NCBI GenBank assembly: GCA_009731375.1
Contig: BJOX01000164.1
Location: 426,127 to 490,126 of the forward strand
DNA: 64,000 nt
Direction: 5' to 3'
Origin: Paulinella micropora
Lineage: Eukaryota; Cercozoa; Imbricatea; Euglyphida
The notes beneath the pieces are model-generated. The model searched no databases. It was not told the DNA's origin and saw nothing but the letters and a program-made list of their open reading frames with translations. This document shows, in pieces, positions 48,902 through 58,748 of this stretch. A program made the translations under genes and the position numbers. Within the stretch, counting starts at the first letter, position 1. Each line of letters begins with the position of its first letter.

Positions 48902-50454
48902 TCAGTCTACGACGACAACACGCTCACCTGAGCCGGTGTCTTCGTCTTGACGTCCCCCCTCCGTAGCGGTATAAGCTTGCTGGGGGTAGTTGGAGCTGGA
49001 ACTGGTGCTATAATTCCAGTATCCGTGTCCTCTGGGAGGGCGCGCTGGGGTCCGTCCTCCCCTTCCACGAAAGCCTCGTCCTCGTGGTGCCGCCCCTCTT
49101 GGTGTCCCTCGGGACCCTCGTGACGATCCTCTCGTCTCTCCTCCTCCTCTAGTCGGCGCCTTTGATCGGCCCGATGTCTCTCTCTTCTCCCTTCTCTTCA
49201 TTCTGTCAAGGAAGTAAATGATGGCCTCCCGGAACTCCGCATCCGAGACCATATTCGCATTCCACCTCCCCTCCTCCAACTCCTTCTTGTACATGGCGTA
49301 CATGGTCTTTTTCATGCCTTCGAGCTCTCTAAGGAAAAGATTTCGCTGCCTATCATCAAGAGAGTCGTGGCTGAAGAGGCAATTGCCTACTCCTTTCTGT
49401 GCCTCATGCTTACACGCCATGTATGAAAAATAGCGGTAGCACGGCGTCGGCTCATCTCTCCCCCTCTTGAGACCTGCCGTTCGAGTTGCATGTGCTGCTT
49501 GAGCACCTCCAACCCCCTGTGTCGCGGCACTGGAGAATGACTCGGTGGCCGTGTCCAATTCGGAACACGCGTCGAGCACCTCCTTGAACAGGTCGCCCGG
49601 CGGAGTAGCCGCTACAGTCCTCTCGTATATATTCGTTTCTAAAAAATCCGCCGTCTTCACCGCCGTGAAGGTCGGACAGGACTGTATGATCCTTGCGAGC
49701 TTGCTCGGGTGTCGTGTACACAAAGCACTCAGGAAGTACAAAATGATAGACTTCCGGCTATAAAAGAGCCCGTACTTGGCGCTGACCTCAGTGAGGATCG
49801 CTGCCAACCTCGTGCCAATGCCCAGCCCTTCGTTCACCTCTTGAAAAATCTCAAACCCAATCAAAGTACCAGTGCACAGGTGCTGATACCCATGAGTTTT
49901 AAAGTATTGCAAGAGGACGGCAACTGGCACCGTGCATTGCAGGTCTGAGGCTGCTCTCCTAGCCGCCACCTCTACCGCTCTCATCGCCTTGTACTCCACA
50001 ACATCAAATCCTTGTGTGAGGATTGATGGGTCCAACAAGGTGTACAACGCCTCATACTCCTGTGTTTCGTCCGTTGGATGCTGCTTCATACAAGCATCAA
50101 TTCTTCTGAGCTTGTCTCGAAGGTTCGCATCCGTGTTCTTCTGACTCGCTGTTTCTGCATACAGCGTCAGAGCAGTGGCATCGGACTTTGTATATTTTTG
50201 GAAGGCCTGTATGATAGCCTGTCTGTCCTTTTTGTCATTACTGTTGACAACGACAGTGGTAGGCGCTGAGCTAGTCGCAGGGGCCGAAGGGGCTGTGTGG
50301 GCTGACGGGGCGGAGCGGCCCGAGGGAGCCATTTAAGATCCAGAGGAATATTTCGGTCCCTTTGTTCCCGCCGCCTTGGCTAATGCAATCTTTGCCTCCA
50401 TCTCCTTCTTTTCTTTCTCAGCCGCTAGCTCTTTGATATACAGCTCTTGGGCAT
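48902..50454 (-). pseudogene. Second copy of Gag C-terminal part (duplicated, broken)
   Basis: Nearly identical to the corresponding part of gag at 51514-53066, including the CCCH finger, RGG tail and the same UGA end. A TAA (50333-50335) replaces the TAT codon found in the other copy, splitting the frame just before MAPSGRSAP. Its upstream part is lost in the N gap. As assembled, this truncated gag lies directly ahead of the intact pol, so the full gag and the full pol are not adjacent. Confidence 0.9.
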
Positions 50455-50676
50455 NNNNNNNNNNNNNNNNNNNNNNNNNNNNNNNNNNNNNNNNNNNNNN
50501 NNNNNNNNNNNNNNNNNNNNNNNNNNNNNNNNNNNNNNNNNNNNNNNNNNNNNNNNNNNNNNNNNNNNNNNNNNNNNNNNNNNNNNNNNNNNNNNNNNNN
50601 NNNNNNNNNNNNNNNNNNNNNNNNNNNNNNNNNNNNNNNNNNNNNNNNNNNNNNNNNNNNNNNNNNNNNNNNNNNN
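50455..50676. other. Assembly gap (222 N) at duplication junction
   Basis: Left flank is mid-gag sequence and right flank is pol N-terminal sequence, an order that does not occur in a normal element. The gap therefore hides either a real rearrangement breakpoint or a misjoin. Confidence 0.99.
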
Positions 50677-51513
50677 GCAATCGATCACAGCCCCCATCGT
50701 AGCCAATTGGTCATACGACTGCAGGATTGAACCGTGGTAATCGGGGACAACATAGAGGTCCGCACGATATACTCGACCGGATTTCAATTTGAAAATTAAT
50801 GTGACGATGCCCGTAATTTCCGTACGGCTGCCTACCCCTTTTAGGGTCCCCTCTGTTTTTCTAATGTTTTTGTCCACCCATGTCCGGTGACTATTCAAAA
50901 ACTTCTGGCCGACAATATTAATATTCGCCATCGTATCATTACCAACTTTTAATGTGGTTTGTAAAGTTTCACAAAAGAGGTCAGTGTAGCATAGCGCGTC
51001 TGGTCTATGTAAACTAGCCGCTAGCACATGAATTTTTCGTTCTAGGGTTTTGAGTCTAAGCTCAAGTTCCTTGTCCTCTTCTCGTTCTCCCCCCTTTTCC
51101 GCCAACTTAACTTCTTGAGTCTCCGGGGCTTCCGGTATCTCGAGTGTCTTTTGGACAGAGTCTGGTACACCGAGTGTACTCGTGTCTATAGCAGAGACTA
51201 TTGAGTCCTTTGGCGGGGGTACGGTCCGCTGCTTCTTCGTAGGAGGAGACCTAGCCTTTGGTTTCGGCTTCCTCTCCTCCATCGCCTTCTTCGCCTTCCT
51301 ATTCGCATCATTTATCATATTAGCTCTCGAAGGATGAACTAGCAAGTGCTTACCTTGAGGCTTGTGAGGCTGTGTGCCTTCACCTTCACGTCTGGGAGGA
51401 ACGGAACCGTTCGTATCCTGTTCATCAACAGTAGGCATAACTGTGACTGTCGGATTAAAAAGAACAGTTTTTATCTCCTTCTCTCTCTTCTTTTCCTCTC
51501 TCTTCTCCTCCCG
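50677..51513 (-). pseudogene. First copy of Pol N-terminus, truncated by gap
   Basis: From the Gag UGA, then ATG at 51438 (MPTVDEQDTNGSVPP) to about residue 254 (ATMGAVIDC), where the N run starts. It matches the N-terminus of the intact pol with a few substitutions (KTEGTLKG versus KTKGTLKG, GSILQSYD versus GSILLSYD). It contains the protease-like segment but no RT, RNase H or integrase. Confidence 0.9.
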
Positions 51514-51516
51514 TCA
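51511..51516 (-). promoter_or_regulatory. Candidate UGA-CGG stop-readthrough site (gag/pol)
   Basis: Gag and Pol share one frame separated only by UGA followed by CGG; there is no other stop for 25 codons before the pol ATG. UGA CGG is a known leaky context in some plant RNA viruses. The same arrangement is preserved in the duplicate at 48899-48904. The downstream RNA structure was not examined. Confidence 0.6.
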
Positions 51517-54024
51517 GTCTACGACGACAACACGCTCACCTGAGCCGGTGTCTTCGTCTTGACGTCCCCCCTCCGTAGCGGTATAAGCTTGCTGGGGGTA
51601 GTTGGAGCTGGAACTGGTGCTATAATTCCAGTATCCGTGTCCTCTGGGAGGGCGCGCTGGGGTCCGTCCTCCCCTTCCACGAAAGCCTCGTCCTCGTGGT
51701 GCCGCCCCTCTTGGTGTCCCTCGGGACCCTCGTGACGATCCTCTCGTCTCTCCTCCTCCTCTAGTCGGCGCCTTTGATCGGCCCGATGTCTCTCTCTTCT
51801 CCCTTCTCTTCATTCTGTCAAGGAAGTAAATGATGGCCTCCCGGAACTCCGCATCCGAGACCATATTCGCATTCCACCTCCCCTCCTCCAACTCCTTCTT
51901 GTACATGGCGTACATGGTCTTTTTCATGCCTTCGAGCTCTCTAAGGAAAAGATTTCGCTGCCTATCATCAAGAGAGTCGTGGCTGAAGAGGCAATTGCCT
52001 ACTCCTTTCTGTGCCTCATGCTTACACGCCATGTATGAAAAATAGCGGTAGCACGGCGTCGGCTCATCTCTCCCCCTCTTGAGACCTGCCGTTCGAGTTG
52101 CATGTGCTGCTTGAGCACCTCCAACCCCCTGTGTCGCGGCACTGGAGAATGACTCGGTGGCCGTGTCCAATTCGGAACACGCGTCGAGCACCTCCTTGAA
52201 CAGGTCGCCCGGCGGAGTAGCCGCTACAGTCCTCTCGTATATATTCGTTTCTAAAAAATCCGCCGTCTTCACCGCCGTGAAGGTCGGACAGGACTGTATG
52301 ATCCTTGCGAGCTTGCTCGGGTGTCGTGTACACAAAGCACTCAGGAAGTACAAAATGATAGACTTCCGGCTATAAAAGAGCCCGTACTTGGCGCTGACCT
52401 CAGTGAGGATCGCTGCCAACCTCGTGCCAATGCCCAGCCCTTCGTTCACCTCTTGAAAAATCTCAAACCCAATCAAAGTACCAGTGCACAGGTGCTGATA
52501 CCCATGAGTTTTAAAGTATTGCAAGAGGACGGCAACTGGCACCGTGCATTGCAGGTCTGAGGCTGCTCTCCTAGCCGCCACCTCTACCGCTCTCATCGCC
52601 TTGTACTCCCCAACATCAAACCCTTGTGTGATGATTGATGGGTCCAACAAGGTGTACAACGCCTCATACTCCTGTGTTTCGTCCGTTGGATGCTGCTTCA
52701 TACAAGCATCAATTCTTCTGAGCTTGTCTCGAAGGTTCGCATCCGTGTCCTTCTGACTCGCTGTCTCTGCATACAGCGTCAGAGCAGTGGCATCGGACTT
52801 TGTATATTTTTGGAAGGCCTGTATGATAGCCTGTCTGTCCTTTTTGTCATTACTGTTGACAATAACAGTGGTAGGCGCTGAGCTAGTCGCAGGGGCCGAA
52901 GGGGCTGTGTGGGCTGACGGGGCGGAGCGGCCCGAGGGAGCCATATAAGATCCAGAGGAATATTTCGGTCCCTTTGTTCCCGCCGCCTTGGCTAATGCAA
53001 TCTTTGCCTCCATCTCCTTCTTTTCTTTCTCAGCCGCTAGCTCTTTGATATACAGCTCTTGGGCATGATGAAAAAAAGACAGGATCTCAGCTGCCTTCCG
53101 AAGGAACAAGGCCTTCTCCGCCAACTCCTTCTCTCCCGCTTTATTGGTGGGGGGTGGTGCGGCCGTCCCCTCCAAGATCGTATGATCCTTCGTGAAGACC
53201 CACCTCTTCCATGCGTCATCCTTCACCAAGGCCGCATGCAGCTTCTTCATCCTCGTCACCCCTCCAGCTTCGCCTTCTATTTCCCTCAGGGCCGGGTGAA
53301 GGTCCCTGCCAAACTGGGTGTGTTGGAGTTTACCCAGGTCCACTAACTTGGCCTCCATAAGTTTCAGAGACACATCCATGACATTGATCTGTCCTTTTGG
53401 ATTCCTGAACTTAAACTCCTTTTCCACTCTCTTTATTGAATCAATGTCCTGACCAGGATCGAGCAACCTAGCCAGTGCTCTTGTGTTCCATGGCAGCACA
53501 GTCTTTCCAGTCTGGTACTCAAAGAGTATAGCACACTCAAACACTGTCCATGAGAGGTCGAGTAGCTCCAGTAAAGACATATTGTCCCCAAATGAGACAT
53601 GTTGCACCTGTAACTGTGCACCGTCGTCTCTGAGGAATTCTGCCAGAGGCAGAGCTTGCCTTGGGAGAGGGTAACAGATGTCCTCCTTCTTCAAGGGTTG
53701 TCCCCATCGCATTTCTTGGGGAATGTATAGCCATTTATAGGCCTCATCCTTCCCTTTCTTCTCCTCAAACTCCTTCTTACTTAGTTTGCCATATTCGGCC
53801 ACAAACCTCGCTTCCTCTCCTCCCTTCTCCTCCTCCTCGACTTCCTCTGCTCCTCCTGTGTCAAAGGAAGGCGCAGTAAAAAATTGATTCTCTGCTCCTC
53901 CTGTGTCAAAGGAAGGTGCCAGATCTCCTCCTTCTGCATGAGGGTCAACGAACTCCTCTTCGTTTCCTGGGGTTCGCTCACTCTCCCCCCCTCCTTCCTG
54001 CCAGTCTTCAGACCTAGTAGACAT
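51514..54024 (-). CDS. gag: Gag polyprotein with CCCH finger and RGG tail
   Basis: 836 residues from ATG 54024 (MSTRSEDWQEGG) to UGA 51514-51516. The N-terminus is acidic, with APSFDTGGAE twice in tandem (about residues 35-60). A middle charged helical part contains AQELYIKELAAEKEKKEME, then an Ala/Pro/Ser linker (361 onward). A capsid-like helical region follows (IIQAFQKYTKSDATALTLYA to LYFLSALCTRHP). The finger C658-x8-C-x10-C-x3-H682 in PCYRYFSYMACKHEAQKG to CLFSH is of CCCH style, not the usual CCHC zinc knuckle. The RGG/RG-rich tail (about 765-805) can bind RNA. The stop context is GAC UGA CGG, and the same frame stays open into pol. Confidence 0.9.
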   Translation of the reverse strand: MSTRSEDWQEGGGESERTPGNEEEFVDPHAEGGDLAPSFDTGGAENQFFTAPSFDTGGAEEVEEEEKGGEEARFVAEYGKLSKKEFEEKKGKDEAYKWLYIPQEMRWGQPLKKEDICYPLPRQALPLAEFLRDDGAQLQVQHVSFGDNMSLLELLDLSWTVFECAILFEYQTGKTVLPWNTRALARLLDPGQDIDSIKRVEKEFKFRNPKGQINVMDVSLKLMEAKLVDLGKLQHTQFGRDLHPALREIEGEAGGVTRMKKLHAALVKDDAWKRWVFTKDHTILEGTAAPPPTNKAGEKELAEKALFLRKAAEILSFFHHAQELYIKELAAEKEKKEMEAKIALAKAAGTKGPKYSSGSYMAPSGRSAPSAHTAPSAPATSSAPTTVIVNSNDKKDRQAIIQAFQKYTKSDATALTLYAETASQKDTDANLRDKLRRIDACMKQHPTDETQEYEALYTLLDPSIITQGFDVGEYKAMRAVEVAARRAASDLQCTVPVAVLLQYFKTHGYQHLCTGTLIGFEIFQEVNEGLGIGTRLAAILTEVSAKYGLFYSRKSIILYFLSALCTRHPSKLARIIQSCPTFTAVKTADFLETNIYERTVAATPPGDLFKEVLDACSELDTATESFSSAATQGVGGAQAAHATRTAGLKRGRDEPTPCYRYFSYMACKHEAQKGVGNCLFSHDSLDDRQRNLFLRELEGMKKTMYAMYKKELEEGRWNANMVSDAEFREAIIYFLDRMKRREKRETSGRSKAPTRGGGETRGSSRGSRGTPRGAAPRGRGFRGRGGRTPARPPRGHGYWNYSTSSSSNYPQQAYTATEGGRQDEDTGSGERVVVVD

Positions 54025-54786
54025 GGACGCTGAAGGAATACGGATGAGACAGAGTTGTTTCTACCCCGTAATTGCTCTGTTCGTCTATGAGGAACGAATA
54101 GAGAGAAAAACGAAAAGACAGTATAGAGAGAGAGAGAGAGAGCGTCTCACCTCTATGTCTTATGTGTGTGTGTGTTTTTTTTTTGTGAGAAAGAAGTAAT
54201 CTGTACGACTTTCTCTGAAAATTTGATCTCCTTCTCCACTCCTCTTTTCTTTTTCTCTTTTTGTTGTTGTATCTGTTATGAGGTACGAGGACCTATGTAT
54301 AGATAATGTCAAAGAGGCTAGAGAAGCACTCCTTGAGAAGTCGACTTTTCGTCTGACACTTGTTCAGACCTATTGTCGAAAGACAGTCAGAGATTTGCAA
54401 AAATACTCTGATGTGTGTGGTTTGAGAGGCAACAAAGTGCACAGACGTGAAAGGTAGAGTACTACGCTCGTGTCCTTCAAGTTTGTTTGTAACTGTGAGT
54501 GTTTGTTTGTAAGTCTGTTGACCTACTCTGTCTCTGTCTCAAGAGAGAACAAAAGAACAGCTACGAGGTCTGGTGTCTGGCCTCCTTGTGAGGACACAGA
54601 TACAGGCTGTGGAGAGGGTACTGAGACACCTACTCACAAACGCCTAGACGTCTAGTTTTGCAAAAAGAGCTGTGTGGGGATGTGCTGGAGTATTTGTTTT
54701 TTGGAACACCTACTCAGAAGAGATAGGTCTGTCCAATTTTTCTTTCTGCTGTTCCAAAAACAAGCCAGAAAAGAAATCAGCCTTGT
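54025..54786 (-). other. 5' leader of the LTR retrotransposon
   Basis: About 760 nt between the candidate PBS and the gag ATG. It holds an AG/CT run (about 54125-54145) and a T10 run but no conserved ORF, and would contain packaging signals if any. Confidence 0.6.
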
Positions 54787-54800
54787 GCTGGTGACTCCAA
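54787..54800 (-). promoter_or_regulatory. Candidate primer binding site
   Basis: On the minus strand, TGGAGTCACCAGC starts one nucleotide after the 5' LTR end. TGG is expected to pair with a tRNA CCA end. I could not identify the tRNA. Confidence 0.5.
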
Positions 54801-55048
54801 TGTTACAATCCCCGAAGATAGCTCAATAAAAAGTCGGTAATACAACCAGACACAAATCCCCAAAAGAGAATGATGTCTCGTTATATTAGCTCAGTGAAGC
54901 CGAAAAGAAAACGGCAACAGACCAAGGTTAAAATGGCATTAGGTCAAATCCGGCCAAACGATATTGAAAATAATGGAAAAAAACTAGGTGCACCTGACAA
55001 CAGAAAAAAGGGCACTTTTTACCGGCTATCCGGGGGGTGATGCCTACA
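54801..55048 (-). repeat. 5' LTR
   Basis: TG...CA, 248 bp, pair of 42037-42284. It is followed on the + strand by GTAT and an ATCT microsatellite. Confidence 0.92.
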
Positions 55049-55052
55049 GTAT

Positions 55053-55056
55053 CTAG

Positions 55057-55143
<87 letters not shown>

Positions 55144-55330
55144 TGCTTCCCACTCAGCTCTACGAGTGGCAAGTATTCGATTACTATTGAAAACAGTGCT
55201 TGCGTAAAACATGCATACATATATATACATACAAGCTATATACATACATACATATTAAATGCATACAGATATGCATACGCGCATACATACATACATGCAT
55301 ACATACATACACACATACATACATACATAC
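55053..55330. repeat. (ATCT)n and (ATAC)n
   Basis: ATCT to 55142, short unique DNA, then ATAC/ATGC (55208-55330). Confidence 0.95.
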
Positions 55331-55573
55331 CTTGGCATTGTGTACAGTGTCATTTGAATAAGGCTAGTCTTATAACACTCACGTACACAGAACGAAGGTT
55401 GAAGGTTACTATCAGAAAACGTGGCAGGATCTCTGCACGCTATTTCATAAAATGATTGCGATCATCATATTATATAATAATTTTTTTGCTCTCACACCAT
55501 TCCCAGTTATTACTACTCAGTGGCAAGTATTATGATACGGTGTTTGCGTGAAAAATTTTATATAACTTCAGTT

Positions 55574-55619
55574 TTAACCCTTAACGTCAAGGTCCACTAG
55601 ATCCACTTAAGTGGATCTA
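55574..55619 (+). mobile_element. Candidate piggyBac-like terminus with 22 bp palindrome
   Basis: TTAA followed by CCCTTAACGTCAAGG and then a perfect 22 bp palindrome with arm TAGATCCACTT (55598-55619). TTAA plus CCCTT and a subterminal palindrome is the pattern of piggyBac-type ends. I could not find the matching inverted end in this window, so it may be a truncated element or chance. Confidence 0.35.
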
Positions 55620-56235
55620 AATTTTATGAGTCAAAATAAAGAGTATTTTTAGTTTATTTTTACTCGATTGAGATCTCCGTTTACTTGCTAAGCAAAATTT
55701 ATTTATAGTTACAGTTGTGAGCCAAAAAAAACAAATTTATCTGAGGCATATGATGTGAAAATAGTTGATTTTGCTATATTTAATGTAATACACTTTAAAG
55801 TACTTCTGTAAATTTGCTACGCTACATACGTTAGTACTATACATTGAAAAGTAACAAACAAACATTAAACACATACAACTAAATAGCATACCACAAAATT
55901 AGTATCATAATTGACAGATAGAACGAGATTGGTGCACTTTAATTTTTCGAGAAATATAGTAAATACACAACTACCTACGACCGAAGAAAAATAAAATAAA
56001 ACTGAAACGAAACTAAGGAGATACATGAAAACAAAGAAGATGAAGAGAACATAAGAAGGGAAAATAAGAAAGAAGGATAATTTTACAACGATAAGCAGTT
56101 GATAGTCTGACACATACTTCATAAGTAAGGGAAGCTAAAGCTAAACATTTTGAAAGTGAAGTAGCAACCGAAAGAGTAAGTAAATATATTCACGAAAGGC
56201 AAATATAACACACAAATGTATACACAACAATTCGT
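55620..56235. other. Unique AT-rich DNA, no gene seen
   Basis: About 600 bp without a supported ORF. An 85-codon minus frame (56122-55865) is hydrophobic but AT-driven. Confidence 0.5.
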
Positions 56236-56249
56236 GGTTGGGCCTCTTC

Positions 56250-56362
56250 CCACTGGTTTCGAGGCTATGCCGTTGTGTTGGCTCCGAGGCTATGCTGTTG
56301 TGTTGGTTCCGAGGCTATGTTGTTGTGTTGGTTCCGAGGTTATGTCGTTGTGTTGTTTTTTA
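56250..56362. repeat. 25 bp minisatellite, 4 copies
   Basis: Unit CGAGGCTATGYTGTTGTGTT plus GGTTC. A similar word, GCTATGTTATTGTTGTTGGG, occurs twice at about 60057-60110, upstream of the LINE. Confidence 0.88.
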
Positions 56363-56735
56363 TAAGACATACACCACGTGGGATCAAAGGGGTATTTACA
56401 TTCCGCGATCTAGTGGTGGTGACGGGTTTCGAGGCGTCCCAAACACTTACCGCCAAACGTCCTCATGCGCTGGCAGACCGCATGAAATGTCTGCTACCCC
56501 TGTGAGTACCCCCATGCGGGACCTACCCAGTCTCGTGGAGCTCTCACGCGGGGAAGATCAATCATTTGTAGTTGATTTCCTGCAAGGTACCCGACACTGT
56601 GCGGGTAGTAGGGACTTCCTTTTGGGGCTTTCTATGCAGGATGGTTAGAGTCACTCTTCCCTCCCCAACATACTGACTGTAGTCCCTGTTGGGTCGAGGG
56701 ATGGAGGCGCATGGCCCTCGGGCTCAGCCATGACA
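56363..56735 (+). mobile_element. SINE-like or LINE-tail element with shared 3' core
   Basis: Non-coding unit ending GAGGGATGGAGGCGCATGGC, CTCAGCCATGACAGATC and then (ATT)n. The last 50 bp resemble the 3' end of the tRNA-derived SINE, while the rest does not match it. Boundaries at the left are uncertain. Confidence 0.6.
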
Positions 56736-56779
56736 GATCAAAATATTATTATTATTATCATTATTATAATTATTATTAT

Positions 56780-56876
56780 GGACACCGTGATAGCCCAGTG
56801 GTCAAGTTCTACCATCTGGGCCCTGTCGCCAGTTCGATTCCCGTCGGTGCCACCAGTATTTTCATTGAACATACCG
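56780..56876 (+). mobile_element. tRNA-derived SINE, copy 1 (cut by 10 N gap)
   Basis: Head GGACACCGTGATAGCCCAG with A box TAGCCCAGTGGT and B box AGTTCGATTCC, then CCAGTATTTTCATTGAACAT up to the gap at 56877-56886. Confidence 0.9.
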
Positions 56877-56886
56877 NNNNNNNNNN

Positions 56887-56963
56887 CATTATTATTATTA
56901 TTATTATCATTATTATCATTATTATTATTATCATCATCATTATTATTATTATTATTGTTTTTA

Positions 56964-57015
<52 letters not shown>
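56887..57015. repeat. (ATT)n spacer
   Basis: ATT/ATC triplets between SINE copies. Confidence 0.95.
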
Positions 57016-57246
57016 GGACACCGTGATAGCCCAGTGGTCAAGTTCTACCATCTGGGCCCTGTCGCCAGTTCGATTCCCGTCGGTGCCACCAGTATTTTCA
57101 TTGAACATACCGGTCCGTCTGGAAGTGTTGGAACTGCCCTTGCGGGGGTGTCATAAGAGCCTATCGTCAATTCTTCGTACTCCCCTCACGGGTGAGACGA
57201 TGGAGGCGCATGTGCAGAAATGCATCAGCCATTGACAGAGAAGCAC
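57016..57246 (+). mobile_element. tRNA-derived SINE, copy 2 (full length, 231 bp)
   Basis: The cleanest full copy. The tRNA-like head (about 72 bp; stem GGCACCG-type against CGGTGCC with one mismatch) has Pol III A and B boxes. A single CCAGTATTTTCATTGAACAT unit follows, then GGAAGTGTTGGAACTGCCC, CCCCTCACGGGTGAGACGAT, GGAGGCGCATGTGCAGAAAT and GCCATTGACAGAGAAGCAC, ending in an ATT microsatellite. No coding capacity; it depends on a LINE for movement. Confidence 0.94.
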
Positions 57247-57315
<69 letters not shown>

Positions 57316-57402
57316 CATTATTTTTATTATTATTGTTATTATTATCATTATTCTTATTATTCTTATTATTATTATTAGTATCATTATTCAACTATTATAA
57401 TA

Positions 57403-57446
<44 letters not shown>

Positions 57447-57452
57447 CATTAT
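57247..57452. repeat. (ATT)n spacer
   Basis: ATT/ATC triplets, about 205 bp. Confidence 0.95.
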
Positions 57453-57720
57453 GGACACCGTGATAGCCCAGTGGTCAAGTTCTACCATCTGGGCCCTGTC
57501 GCCAGTTCGATTCCCGTCGGTGCCACCAGTATTTTCATTGAACATACCGGTCTATTTCTGGACCAGTATTTTCATTGAACATACCGGCCCGTCTGGAAGT
57601 GTTGGAACTGCCCTTGCGGGGGTGTCATTAGAGCTTATCGTCAATTCTTCGTACTCCCCTCACGGGTGAGACGATGGAGGCGCATGTGCAGAAATGCATC
57701 AGCCATTGACAGAGAAGCAC
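57453..57720 (+). mobile_element. tRNA-derived SINE, copy 3 (268 bp, 37 bp duplication)
   Basis: As copy 2, but CCAGTATTTTCATTGAACAT with ACCGGTCTATTTCTGGA is followed by a second copy of the same segment, which lengthens the body by about 37 bp. Confidence 0.94.
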
Positions 57721-57788
57721 TATTATTATCATTATTATTATTATTATTATTATTGTTGTTGTTGTTGTTATTATTATAATTATTATTA

Positions 57789-57823
<35 letters not shown>

Positions 57824-57884
57824 GTTATTATTGTTGTTGTTGTTGTTGTTATTATTGTTATTATTATTGATACTATTATTATTA

Positions 57885-57933
<49 letters not shown>

Positions 57934-57957
57934 TATTATTATTATTATTATTATTAT
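57721..57957. repeat. (ATT)n/(GTT)n spacer
   Basis: ATT triplets with two GTT blocks. A very similar pattern is found at 58537-58748. Confidence 0.95.
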
Positions 57958-58010
57958 GGACACCGTGATAGCCCAGTGGTCAAGTTCTACCATCTGGGCC
58001 CTGTCGCCAG
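57958..58010 (+). mobile_element. tRNA-derived SINE, copy 4 (head only, then gap)
   Basis: Head through CTGTCGCCAG, then the N gap at 58011-58226. Confidence 0.88.
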
Positions 58011-58226
58011 NNNNNNNNNNNNNNNNNNNNNNNNNNNNNNNNNNNNNNNNNNNNNNNNNNNNNNNNNNNNNNNNNNNNNNNNNNNNNNNNNNNNNNNNNN
58101 NNNNNNNNNNNNNNNNNNNNNNNNNNNNNNNNNNNNNNNNNNNNNNNNNNNNNNNNNNNNNNNNNNNNNNNNNNNNNNNNNNNNNNNNNNNNNNNNNNNN
58201 NNNNNNNNNNNNNNNNNNNNNNNNNN
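58011..58226. other. Assembly gap (216 N)
   Basis: Its length is close to the missing remainder of a SINE copy. Confidence 0.99.
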
Positions 58227-58268
58227 TATTATTATTATTATTATTGTTATTATTATTATCATCATTAT

Positions 58269-58536
58269 GGACACCGTGATAGCCCAGTGGTCAAGTTCTA
58301 CCATCTGGGCCCTGTCGCCAGTTCGATTCCCGTCGGTGCCACCAGTATTTTCATTGAACATACCGGTCTATTTCTGGACCAGTATTTTCATTGAACATAC
58401 CGGCCCGTCTGGAAGTGTTGGAACTGCCCTTGCGGGGGTGTCATTAGAGCTTATCGTCAATTCTTCGTACTCCCCTCACGGGTGAGACGATGGAGGCGCA
58501 TGTGCAGAAATGCATCAGCCATTGACAGAGAAGCAC
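58269..58536 (+). mobile_element. tRNA-derived SINE, copy 5 (268 bp, 37 bp duplication)
   Basis: Essentially the same as copy 3, including the internal duplication, so copies 3 and 5 probably arose by local duplication or from one source element. Confidence 0.94.
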
Positions 58537-58553
58537 TATTATCATCATCATCA

Positions 58554-58602
<49 letters not shown>

Positions 58603-58619
58603 CATTATAATTATTATTA

Positions 58620-58657
<38 letters not shown>

Positions 58658-58697
58658 GTTGTTGTTGTTGTTGTAATATTGTTATTATTATTGATAC

Positions 58698-58748
<51 letters not shown>
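58537..58748. repeat. (ATT)n/(GTT)n spacer
   Basis: The ATT, GTTGTTGTTG and GTTATTATTATTGATACTAT pattern parallels 57721-57957. Confidence 0.95.

Larger units (their letters stand above)
42037..55048 (-). mobile_element. LTR retrotransposon, Ty3/gypsy type, with internal duplication
   Basis: 13.0 kb element on the minus strand bounded by 248 bp LTRs and flanked by GTAT on both sides (42033-42036 and 55049-55052). The order is 5' LTR, PBS, leader, gag, pol, about 0.8 kb of 3' region, PPT, 3' LTR. RT precedes RNase H and integrase, which defines the Ty3/gypsy order. A segment of about 2.6 kb is present twice (48065-50454 and 50677-53066) with a 222 N gap at the junction; without it the element would be about 10.4 kb. 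The element inserted in an ATCT microsatellite. The LTRs differ at about six positions, so the insertion is fairly recent. Confidence 0.93.
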
